DNA from: Rickettsiales bacterium
GTDB lineage: Bacteria > Pseudomonadota > Alphaproteobacteria > Rs-D84
Length of the DNA stretch: 5,932 bases
Assembly (NCBI GenBank): GCA_031278055.1
Contig: JAITLD010000037.1
Location: 1-5,932 of the forward strand
Reading direction: 5' to 3'
Shown here: piece after piece, positions 1 to 5,864 of the stretch
How positions within the stretch are numbered: the first letter of the stretch is position 1
Layout: every line of letters begins with the position of its first letter
Program-made: the position numbers and the translations under genes
Notes under the pieces: model-generated
What the model was told of the DNA's origin: nothing
The model's input: the letters and a program-made list of their open reading frames with translations, nothing else
Database searches by the model: none

Positions 1-71
1 AAATATTGTTCATTTTTTTGGATGATGAATAGTATTACATGGACGATTCTATGTCCAGGGTTATCTTTAGA

Positions 72-1133
72 TTATTCAATCTTTGCCAGTTGTTCCAATT
101 GGTCATGGGCGATAAGAGCGTCAATTACTTCGTCCAACGCCGGGCCGCCGCGCATGATTTCGTCCAGTTTGTAAAGCGTTAATTTAATTCTGTGATCGGT
201 AACACGTTGTTCTGGGAAATTATATGTCCGTATTTTTTCGCTGCGATCGCCCGATCCCACCATAGAACCCCTTAATGAATCCCTTGAACTTTGTTGTTTA
301 TCTCGTTGTTTTTCATAAAGTTTTGAACGTAGAATGCCGAGGGCTGTCGCTTTATTCTGAATTTGCGATCGTTCGTTTTGACATGCAACGACTAGCCCCG
401 TCGGAATATGCGTGATACGGACGGCGGAATCGGTCGTATTCACCGATTGCCCTCCTGCCCCCTGGCTGCGAAAAACGTCAATTCGCAGGTCCTTTTCATT
501 GATCTGAACATCAATTTCCTCGGCCTCGGGCATAACGGCGACACTGGCGGCAGACGTGTGAATTCGTCCCGAAGCTTCAGTTTCCGGAACCCTTTGCACA
601 CGGTGGATTCCTCCCTCGTATTTTAGTCGCTCGTAAACGCCAATTCCTTGAATTTTAAATATAATTTCTTTGTATCCATGGAGGGATATCGGATTTTCCC
701 CGATAATTTCAACTTTCCATCCATGCCGCGTAGCATAATTTGCATATTGGTTATAAAGGTTGCCCGCAAATAGCGCCGCTTCGTCCCCCCCAACGCCGGC
801 ACGAATTTCGACAATCGCCGATTTATCGTCGGCGTCATCCTTTGGCAATAGCGCGATTTGTAATTTTTGCCCGATTTCCGGCAAATTTTCCTTGAATTTT
901 AATAATTGTTCGCTTGCGATTTCTTTTAAGTCCGGATTGTTTAGCATTTCTTCGGCATCCGATATCGCCTGCTTTGCGACAAAGTATTCACGAATCAAAG
1001 GGGTGATTTTTCCAATTTTCGCATAATCCCTAGTCAATTTTGTAATTTCATTACCGGTGAGTTTGCCGCTACTCATCTGTTTGGCAATTTCTTTTTCTTG
1101 TTCAAGCAAATCATAAAGTTTTTTTTCTATCAT
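72..1133 (-). CDS. prfA: Peptide chain release factor 1 (RF1)
   Basis: RF1 recognises UAA and UAG stop codons in the ribosomal A site and triggers hydrolysis of peptidyl-tRNA. The 353-residue protein is close to the usual length of about 360. Visible landmarks are an N-terminal helical domain (about 1-105), the stop-codon-reading PxT tripeptide as P183-E184-T185 in HRVQRVPETE, the catalytic GGQ at 227-229 within RSQGAGGQSVN, and the conserved C-terminal block around 296-316 (DRSEKIRTYNFPEQRVTDHR). PxT rather than SPF separates it from RF2. In this family the GGQ glutamine is normally methylated by PrmC, which is not in the window. The ATG overlaps the hisS stop as ATGA and has no clear Shine-Dalgarno, so initiation is probably coupled to hisS translation. 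It is intact, with no frameshift or missing key residue. The identification is secure. Confidence 0.97.
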   Translation of the reverse strand: MIEKKLYDLLEQEKEIAKQMSSGKLTGNEITKLTRDYAKIGKITPLIREYFVAKQAISDAEEMLNNPDLKEIASEQLLKFKENLPEIGQKLQIALLPKDDADDKSAIVEIRAGVGGDEAALFAGNLYNQYANYATRHGWKVEIIGENPISLHGYKEIIFKIQGIGVYERLKYEGGIHRVQRVPETEASGRIHTSAASVAVMPEAEEIDVQINEKDLRIDVFRSQGAGGQSVNTTDSAVRITHIPTGLVVACQNERSQIQNKATALGILRSKLYEKQRDKQQSSRDSLRGSMVGSGDRSEKIRTYNFPEQRVTDHRIKLTLYKLDEIMRGGPALDEVIDALIAHDQLEQLAKIE

Positions 1134-2431
1134 TTTGTTTTCAGTATGATTTTAAGAGCATCTGGCAATTTGAGGCCGGTTTGTTCGCCAGTTTCCATGT
1201 TTTTAACCGTTAAAACTTGATTCTTTACTTCATTTTCCCCGATTATCACGCTGAATTTACAATTTATTTTGTTGGCGAATTCCATTTGGTTTTTGAATTT
1301 TTTATCGGTATCTAAAAATGGAACTGTGGTAATTCCGTTTGCCCTAAGTTCTGATAGGATTTTCATCGAATAACCAGTGTTTTCTTGCCCAATTGTCAGA
1401 ATGGCTACGTCAATCGATGACTCAAATCGTTTTAGGTCTATCTTTCCGGATTCCAACATCGGCACCAGAATTCGCGATGGCCCGAATGCCGCGCCAACGC
1501 CTATTACCCTGGTTTTTGAGAATTTTCCGACCAAATTTTCGTATCGGCCGCCACCCCCGAGATGTGTCGCGATTTCTCCGTTTTTGAAATAAAACTCAAA
1601 AACTATGCCGGTATAGTACCCGTGCCCGCGCATGATGGATAAGTCTGCTATGGCATCAACACCCAGATCTCGCGTCCGTGCAACAAAGGCCTCCAATTCC
1701 ATAATTGCCGTATCCAAAGCTTTATTTTTGTTTAATAATGTTTGATATCCATCTGAAAATACAGATAAGATTTTGTCGGCCGTATTTGTCCCGACAATAT
1801 CTGTCACAGCTGCGCGAAAATCGTCCGGCGGCATTTTATCCTTTTTATCTATCATGACAGACGCGGCTTGCGCAATCGCAGGGTCCGTTATGCCAAAATA
1901 TGCGAACGCCGCGTTCCAAAATTTGCGTGACCCTACTCTGGCAAATGTATCGCCAATAAATTCATGTATGGATTTGAACGCCGCGGCCATAGTCACGACT
2001 ATTTCGATATCGTAATCGATTGATAGCTCGCCCAATCCTAGAATGTCCAGATCCATTTGATAAAATTCGCGATATCGGCCCTTCTGTTGACGTTCGCCGC
2101 GGTAATTTTTTGCAAACTGATATGCCCGAAATGGAAAAACCAAATCATTCAAATGACCTGCCACATAACGCGCAAATCCGATTGTTCCGTCATAACGCAG
2201 GCCCATTTTTGTATCACCCTTTTGAAATAGATACATTTCGGTCGCGATGTCGTCAAAGTTTTCCTCGTCGGTCAGGACCTCTGCGCGTTCTATGCTCGGC
2301 AAATCGATATGCGCGAATCCGGCTGTGCGCAAAACGTTTTGCATGCGCGCCACACACTCGTCAAAGCACCGCTGCTGAATGGGCGTCAATTCAATAAATC
2401 CGCCAAGCGGGGCGGTCGGTTTCAATTCCAT
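1130..2431 (-). CDS. hisS: Histidyl-tRNA synthetase (HisRS)
   Basis: Class II aminoacyl-tRNA synthetase that attaches histidine to tRNA-His in the cytosol. In the 433 residues one sees a motif 1 region (about 12-55), motif 2 with the class II arginine at R111 (YRGERQQKGRYREF), the histidine-binding loop RGHGYYTGIVFEF at 268-280, the LGGGGRY loop at 291-297, motif 3 with R320 (GVGAAFGPSR), and a C-terminal anticodon-binding domain (about 340-433). Aligned by eye to E. coli, R111, R114, Q116, R121 and Q125 match R113, R116, Q118, R123 and Q127. Odd points are the absence of the usual RGTRD start (GGFIELTP instead), LRYDGT in place of LRPEGT, and RGHGYY in place of RGLDYY. A HisZ regulatory paralog is unlikely, because the catalytic arginines and the anticodon domain are all present. 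The ATG at 2431 follows an AAGGA ribosome-binding site with 9 nt spacing. It is the first gene of the hisS-prfA operon. Confidence 0.93.
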   Translation of the reverse strand: MELKPTAPLGGFIELTPIQQRCFDECVARMQNVLRTAGFAHIDLPSIERAEVLTDEENFDDIATEMYLFQKGDTKMGLRYDGTIGFARYVAGHLNDLVFPFRAYQFAKNYRGERQQKGRYREFYQMDLDILGLGELSIDYDIEIVVTMAAAFKSIHEFIGDTFARVGSRKFWNAAFAYFGITDPAIAQAASVMIDKKDKMPPDDFRAAVTDIVGTNTADKILSVFSDGYQTLLNKNKALDTAIMELEAFVARTRDLGVDAIADLSIMRGHGYYTGIVFEFYFKNGEIATHLGGGGRYENLVGKFSKTRVIGVGAAFGPSRILVPMLESGKIDLKRFESSIDVAILTIGQENTGYSMKILSELRANGITTVPFLDTDKKFKNQMEFANKINCKFSVIIGENEVKNQVLTVKNMETGEQTGLKLPDALKIILKTK

Positions 2432-2460
2432 TTGCTTTTATCCTTTTGCCGCATTATAAT
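2432..2460 (+). promoter_or_regulatory. Sigma-70-type promoter for the acyltransferase-like gene
   Basis: On the plus strand a perfect TATAAT (2455-2460) lies 17 bp downstream of TTGCTT (2432-2437), a 3-of-6 match to TTGACA. The predicted start is a G near 2466-2467, giving a leader of about 21 nt. The -35 directly abuts the hisS start codon. Together with the minus-strand promoter it forms a near-symmetric back-to-back pair. The weaker -35 makes this half less certain. Confidence 0.5.
2441..2445 (-). promoter_or_regulatory. Shine-Dalgarno of hisS
   Basis: AAGGA on the minus strand, 9 nt before the hisS ATG at 2431. It supports that start codon. With the predicted transcription start near 2446, this site would sit almost at the 5' end of the messenger, giving a leader of only about 15 nt. 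Confidence 0.7.
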
Positions 2461-2481
2461 ACACTGGTTTTATAAAGGCAA
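2453..2481 (-). promoter_or_regulatory. Sigma-70-type promoter for hisS-prfA
   Basis: On the minus strand a perfect TATAAT (2458-2453) lies 17 bp downstream of TTGCCT (2481-2476), which matches the TTGACA consensus at 4 of 6 positions. The predicted start is an A near 2446, just before the hisS ribosome-binding site. The -10 shares its bases with the plus-strand -10 because the core ATTATAAT (2453-2460) is its own reverse complement. The -35 lies over the ribosome-binding region of the divergent gene. Seen in sequence only; activity is inferred. Confidence 0.62.
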
Positions 2482-2485
2482 AGGA
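2474..2485 (+). promoter_or_regulatory. Tandem Shine-Dalgarno-like sites for the acyltransferase-like gene
   Basis: The stretch AAAGGCAAAGGA contains two Shine-Dalgarno-like cores before the ATG at 2488. The upstream AAAGG (2474-2478) has the better spacing of 9 nt. The downstream AAGGA (2481-2485) is only 2 nt from the start and is probably too close to act alone. Together they support the ATG at 2488 as the start. Confidence 0.55.
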
Positions 2486-2487
2486 AA

Positions 2488-3288
2488 ATGAACGGAATAT
2501 CGTTATTGGTCGTCGGGGCCGATGAGCATTACATGAGAAGCGTTGCCGCCAAAGCTCTCGATAGAAAGCTGATTGATGAAGCTAAATTTGCGGAACCGGA
2601 CATGGACTCGTTTGCAAATGCTATGAAATTTGTGGATAAAAATAATCTGATTATCGCAAAAGGAATGGTTGAAACCGCGGATTTTCTGCGTCTGATATTA
2701 AAATATAACGACAAGGGTCTGATTGTCGGCGGCAAGGATGGATTCTTGTCTCATTGCGCGATCTTAATTAAAAAGCGAAAATGGTTGTTTGCGCGTGAAA
2801 AACCGATTATTCTGACCGATGCCGCCTTGAATATCGCGCCGGATGCCGCAGAGAAAGTGAAGATTGCAAAGAATGCCATCGATTTGGCGCGTCGCGCGCT
2901 TGGGCTCAAGCGGCCGGTGCTGGCGATTTTGACCGCAGCCGGAAAATATAATCCGGCGATCAAGTCTTCGGTCGACGGGCAATATGTGATTGACAACTTG
3001 GGTGGGGAAAATGCCGAGCTTCGCCTTGATCAGGTTGATACGGCAATCGACGCGGCCTCGCGGCGAGTAAAAAACTTGAATGGTGGCACGGCTGATATTC
3101 TGCTGTCAGACAGCATAGAGTCCGGGCAGATGGGCTATAAATTCTGTACGAAAAAGGCAGGATATGAAGCTATCGGATTTTTATGCGGGGCAATTGTGCC
3201 GATTGTAGTGACTAGCCGCGGCGATAGCGCGCGATCCAAGCTGTTATCGATAAAGTATGCGGCAAAGATGATTAGACAACAAAGATAG
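2488..3288 (+). CDS. Phosphate acetyl/butyryltransferase family protein (divergent Ptb/Pta-like)
   Basis: Members of this family move an acyl group between CoA and inorganic phosphate, usually ahead of acetate or butyrate kinase. The family is recognised from a chain of motifs in order: IIAKGMVETADFLR (55-68, like the MKGLVxTxxFLR of Ptb), LSHCAI (87-92), ILTDAALNIAPDAAEK (108-123, like the TDAAxNIxP block), NPAIKSSVDG (155-164), TADILLSDSIESGQMGYK (201-218) and the C-terminal VPIVVTSRGDSARSKLLSI (237-255), which holds the conserved SRxDS signature. It is oddly short: 266 residues against about 300, with the losses at the N-terminus and in the stretch before residue 180. The usual PxIExGN reads SDSIESGQ, so the proline is lost and Asn has become Gln. 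No acetate or butyrate kinase gene lies nearby. The family is clear; the acyl substrate, or whether it is a catalyst at all, is open. Confidence 0.8.
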   Translation: MNGISLLVVGADEHYMRSVAAKALDRKLIDEAKFAEPDMDSFANAMKFVDKNNLIIAKGMVETADFLRLILKYNDKGLIVGGKDGFLSHCAILIKKRKWLFAREKPIILTDAALNIAPDAAEKVKIAKNAIDLARRALGLKRPVLAILTAAGKYNPAIKSSVDGQYVIDNLGGENAELRLDQVDTAIDAASRRVKNLNGGTADILLSDSIESGQMGYKFCTKKAGYEAIGFLCGAIVPIVVTSRGDSARSKLLSIKYAAKMIRQQR

Positions 3289-3329
3289 AAGTTCGTGCAG
3301 AAATTTCATTTTTATAGCTTTATCTAAAA

Positions 3330-3353
3330 TCTTATTATTTTTGCGCAATAAGA
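3330..3353 (-). terminator. Weak hairpin downstream of the unrecognised minus-strand gene
   Basis: TCTTATT and AATAAGA form a 7-bp stem around a 10-nt loop. Read on the minus strand the stem is followed by ATTTTAG, and it lies about 15 nt past the stop codon at 3368, the right place for a terminator. The stem is nearly all A/T and the T run is only four long, so it may be weak or not functional. On the plus strand it is followed by A residues, so it would not terminate the acyltransferase-like gene. Confidence 0.25.
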
Positions 3354-3367
3354 AAAGACATTGGGTG

Positions 3368-3751
3368 CTAGCGCCCCGCCCGTTTCGAATTTTGTTTGAT
3401 TTGCTTGTGCAGACAGCGAAACAGATGTTCTTCGGCCATAAGTTCCGCCATATTTTTGTTGTATTTTTCAGCAATAAATTCTTCAGTCTTTTTCTTTATA
3501 AAGTTTTTTCTGGCCTTTTTTCTTGTCAAATCTACGGCATTTTCAATTTTTTTAACATTGACATCAAACTGTTCTTCGGTTATCTTTCCGCGCACGAATA
3601 GGTCGCAGACAACATTCAATTCATATCTATATTCGGGCAATGAGGCGTAAAATACCGTCAACTTGTCATAGTTAGTGCATATATGTCTCATTGCACAAAG
3701 GGTGGTTGGTTTTTCTATTTTCATGAGTGGTTGCAAGTTTTTTTTCGGCAT
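3368..3751 (-). CDS. Hypothetical lysine-rich protein, unrecognised
   Basis: I do not recognise this 127-residue protein. It is soluble and basic, with no signal peptide or membrane segment. Residues 1-50 look mixed, with cysteines at 19, 25 and 49. Residues about 54-127 look like charged helices rich in Lys, Glu and Arg (KITEEQFDVNVKKIENAV, then KKARKNFIKKKTEEFIAEKY), ending in a basic tail. The ATG at 3751 has an in-frame TGA directly before it, so the frame cannot extend upstream. Met10 (ATG at 3724) is an alternative start. Neither has a good Shine-Dalgarno. It follows rlmE on the same strand after a 91-bp gap and converges with the acyltransferase-like gene. The composition is plausible for a real protein, whereas the opposite frame over the same bases is a phenylalanine-rich artefact. 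That it is translated is likely but not proven. Confidence 0.6.
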   Translation of the reverse strand: MPKKNLQPLMKIEKPTTLCAMRHICTNYDKLTVFYASLPEYRYELNVVCDLFVRGKITEEQFDVNVKKIENAVDLTRKKARKNFIKKKTEEFIAEKYNKNMAELMAEEHLFRCLHKQIKQNSKRAGR

Positions 3752-3842
3752 TCATTCATCTTGCTATTGAAAATCGCGGGATTTCATGCGAGATAGTCCG
3801 CCAGTCTTTTTTGTCCTTCGGTTGCCTCTCTCAACGGGAAGA

Positions 3843-4493
3843 TTATAGCAGTTGTTTTCCTAAAAAGTCAATTGCGATGATAAACATTTCTACGCTTTCC
3901 TTTCGGGATGATTTCGGCTTGATGTGGCGGACTTCGCGGAAATGCCTTTTGATTTCATGCAAAAGCTTGTCCGTTGTTCCGCCGACAAAGCTTTTTGCGA
4001 CGAACGCCCCGCCCCGCTTCAAATTGTTTTTTGCAAAATCAAACGCGTATTCGATCAAGGCGATCTGGCGGATATGGTCTGTCTTTTGATGTCCCGTCGT
4101 ATTCGGAGCCATATCGGATAGAACGATGTCGATATCCCGTCCGTAAGTTTTTTCATTCAGCCATTCGAGTGTCTCATCAGTTGTGAAATCTCCTTGAAAA
4201 AACTTAACGCCATCTATCGGCTTCATCGGTAGCAAGTCAATTGCCATGACGTGCGAGTCTGGAAATGTTTTTTTGATATACTGCGACCATGATCCCGGGG
4301 CCGACCCCAAGTCAACAACAGTCTGCCCGTTATGAAGAATATGGAGTTTATCATTTATTTCGGATAGTTTGTAAACCGCTCTTGAACGCCAGCCCTCGCG
4401 TTTCGCGCGTTCGACATACGGATCTGATAATTGCCTTCTTAACCATGCGGCGGATGATTTTTTTGATGAAATCTTTTTGCTAGAAATTTTCAT
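3843..4493 (-). CDS. rlmE: 23S rRNA (uridine-2'-O-)-methyltransferase RlmE (FtsJ/RrmJ)
   Basis: RlmE uses S-adenosylmethionine to methylate the 2'-O of a uridine in the A loop of 23S rRNA (U2552 in E. coli) during late 50S assembly. The 216 residues match the family length. The SAM-binding motif is VVDLGSAPGSWSQY (59-72). The catalytic K-D-K-E tetrad is in place as K42 (RAVYKL), D127 (LSDMAPN), K167 (FVAKSF) and E202 (SVEMFI), against 38, 124, 164 and 199 in E. coli. The N-terminal tail has a small repeat (KISSKKISSKKSS) and is basic. The ATG at 4493 is the only standard start in frame upstream of the core, yet it lacks a clear Shine-Dalgarno. The frame stays open for a further 29 codons upstream without ATG, GTG or TTG. 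The gene lies downstream of the sensor kinase gene and may share its transcript. Confidence 0.95.
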   Translation of the reverse strand: MKISSKKISSKKSSAAWLRRQLSDPYVERAKREGWRSRAVYKLSEINDKLHILHNGQTVVDLGSAPGSWSQYIKKTFPDSHVMAIDLLPMKPIDGVKFFQGDFTTDETLEWLNEKTYGRDIDIVLSDMAPNTTGHQKTDHIRQIALIEYAFDFAKNNLKRGGAFVAKSFVGGTTDKLLHEIKRHFREVRHIKPKSSRKESVEMFIIAIDFLGKQLL

Positions 4494-4503
4494 TTCATTA
4501 CGT

Positions 4504-4593
4504 TCAAAGGCGGCGGGTTCGAGGATCCCAAAGGAACTTTTGATATCCAGTGCGAAGAGAATGATTAAGGTATAAATAGCTGTCCATTATCAT
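4504..4593 (-). CDS. Possible 29-residue small ORF overlapping the kinase stop
   Basis: An ATG at 4593 overlaps the sensor kinase TGA as ATGA and opens a frame of 29 codons, ending in TGA at 4504-4506, just before rlmE. The peptide starts MIMDSYLYLNHSLRTGY and ends in a basic WDPRTRRL. I do not recognise it. The ATGA overlap would allow coupled re-initiation after the kinase, and translating this stretch could carry ribosomes towards rlmE, which lacks its own Shine-Dalgarno. It is equally well explained by chance, as a 30-codon open frame is not rare. Confidence 0.2.
   Translation of the reverse strand: MIMDSYLYLNHSLRTGYQKFLWDPRTRRL
4558..4586 (-). promoter_or_regulatory. Candidate promoter for rlmE
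   Basis: On the minus strand TGGACA (4586-4581, 5 of 6 to TTGACA) is followed after 17 bp by CATTCT (4563-4558). The latter matches TATAAT at only 3 positions, including the conserved second A and last T. A start near 4551 would give rlmE a leader of about 58 nt. The -10 is poor, so read-through from the kinase gene is as likely. Confidence 0.22.
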
Positions 4594-5864
4594 ATCGGCA
4601 GAACTATCCTAACACGCAGACCGCCCAATGGCGAATCTTCCAGAAACAACTGACCGCCGTGGTTTTCTATCGCTGTTTGCGCTATCGACAATCCAAGTCC
4701 CGTTCCGCCGGTATCCGCGCCGCGCGCGTCATCCAGCCGCACGAACGGGCGCAACGCCTCCATACGCTTGTCAGTCGGTATTCCATGCCCGTCATCGTCG
4801 ATTGTAAATTCGACATATTCGTCGGAATCTTTTTCAGTAATCTCGATTTTCTTTTTCGCGTAGCGAACCGCATTGTCGATAATATTTGATAAAGCGCTTG
4901 AAATTGCATTCGGTCGCGCATAAAAATACACCGGATTGTCAGGCAAATTCATTTTGATTTTTTTTGCCGCGCTACTATCCCGAACAATACGCGTGATCAT
5001 CGGAGGCAGCGATATTTCTTGCTCGATTTCCGGAACTTCTCCGCGCGCGAATGCAAGATATCCGTTTACCATTTCGGCCATTCGGTCAATATCGGCCATT
5101 AATTTATCTTTGTCAATGGTATCCGTTTCGATAGAAAGTTTCATGCGCGTCAGCGGCGATTTCAAATCGTGCGATACCGCGTTCAGCATATCGCTGCGCG
5201 TCTTATTGTATCTGTCCAGACGGCCCTTCATAGTTATCAGCGCATGGCCCGCCTCGCGTATTTCGCGGCTGCCCGACGGATTGAAGTCCGGCATTGCCAT
5301 CCCGCGGCCAAATTTGTTTGCCGCGCGCGCGATTTTCCGTATGGATCGCGCATGCATTATGATGAATGGCGCGACTAGAATCGTAGCGATCAGAAATGCG
5401 CTGACGATCCATACGACAAACACTTCGACGCTGGACGAATACACGCGGCGCAATGTTGTCGCGAAGGTTATAATTTTATTTTTGCGTTGTATGTCAATGA
5501 ATAACAGACGTTTCGGTTTGTCGATATAAATTTTTGCGGGCGCGTTCAATGCCTTTTTCAGCTCTCCATCCAAATGATTTACTTCGATTCGTTTGTTATC
5601 GTCATTTTTTGGGCGATTCAGTTTCTCGTTTTCCGAAACGTTTATGCCGATGTCCCGGGCCATTTCATCGGCCAATTCAGGATGACTGTCGGATAATTTT
5701 AAGATCATTGCGATTTCGCCGACAAGACCGCGCGCCATATTGTACTGGACGCGCCGCCAATGACTGCCGAAGAATGCCTGGCCCACGATGATCATGGACA
5801 GAGTCATCGGTATGATTATCAAAAGGATTGTGCGCCAAATGAAAGATTTGGGAAATATTTTCAT
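4590..5864 (-). CDS. EnvZ-like sensor histidine kinase
   Basis: Inner-membrane sensor that autophosphorylates on histidine and passes the phosphate to the response regulator encoded just upstream. In 424 residues: transmembrane segment 1 (about 12-31), a periplasmic region (about 32-146), transmembrane segment 2 (about 147-170), a HAMP linker (about 171-222), then the dimerisation domain with the phospho-acceptor H232 in AVSHDLKSPLTRMKL. The ATP-binding domain follows, with the N box NIIDNAVRYA (327-336), the G1 box DDDGHGI (356-362), the F box LRPFVRLD (371-378) and the G2 box GGTGLGLSI (386-394). This is the EnvZ layout and H-box type, but with Lys-Ser where EnvZ has Arg-Thr after HDL. The start ATG overlaps the regulator stop as ATGA and has no good Shine-Dalgarno, which points to translational coupling. 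The signal sensed cannot be told from the sequence. Confidence 0.93.
   Translation of the reverse strand: MKIFPKSFIWRTILLIIIPMTLSMIIVGQAFFGSHWRRVQYNMARGLVGEIAMILKLSDSHPELADEMARDIGINVSENEKLNRPKNDDNKRIEVNHLDGELKKALNAPAKIYIDKPKRLLFIDIQRKNKIITFATTLRRVYSSSVEVFVVWIVSAFLIATILVAPFIIMHARSIRKIARAANKFGRGMAMPDFNPSGSREIREAGHALITMKGRLDRYNKTRSDMLNAVSHDLKSPLTRMKLSIETDTIDKDKLMADIDRMAEMVNGYLAFARGEVPEIEQEISLPPMITRIVRDSSAAKKIKMNLPDNPVYFYARPNAISSALSNIIDNAVRYAKKKIEITEKDSDEYVEFTIDDDGHGIPTDKRMEALRPFVRLDDARGADTGGTGLGLSIAQTAIENHGGQLFLEDSPLGGLRVRIVLPI

Noticed and set aside
40..57. Inverted repeat TGGAC/GTCCA downstream of prfA
   Set aside because: Only 5 bp with an 8-nt loop and no T run on the minus strand after it, so it does not qualify as a terminator.
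1..71. Possible start of a further minus-strand gene (ATG at 13-11, reading MNNI) such as prmC after prfA
   Set aside because: Only four codons are inside the window and there is no Shine-Dalgarno. The idea that prmC follows prfA is from general knowledge of gene order, not from this sequence.
618..626. PET instead of PAT or PVT in the stop-codon-reading tripeptide of RF1
   Set aside because: Only the outer Pro and Thr define the PxT motif, and the middle residue varies among RF1 proteins. Not unusual enough to report.
2020..2397. 125-codon open frame on the plus strand
   Set aside because: Antisense to the catalytic domain of hisS, Arg/Pro/Cys-rich composition, no motif.
3363..3376. Small hairpin GGGTG-CTAG-CGCCC over the stop codon of the unrecognised gene
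   Set aside because: Five pairs including a G-T wobble, which becomes a C-A mismatch on the minus strand, and no T run. Probably chance.
3341..3601. 86-codon phenylalanine-rich open frame on the plus strand that could look like a membrane protein
   Set aside because: It is the complement of the lysine-rich codons (AAA/AAG become TTT/CTT) of the minus-strand gene, so the hydrophobicity is an artefact.
3821..3835. Hairpin GTTG/CAAC just downstream of rlmE
   Set aside because: Four-pair stem with a mismatch beyond it. On the minus strand it is followed by an A-rich, not T-rich, stretch.
4936..5529. 197-codon open frame on the plus strand
   Set aside because: It lies wholly antisense to the sensor kinase gene, whose domains are clear. 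The translation has no recognisable motif and is a shadow frame.
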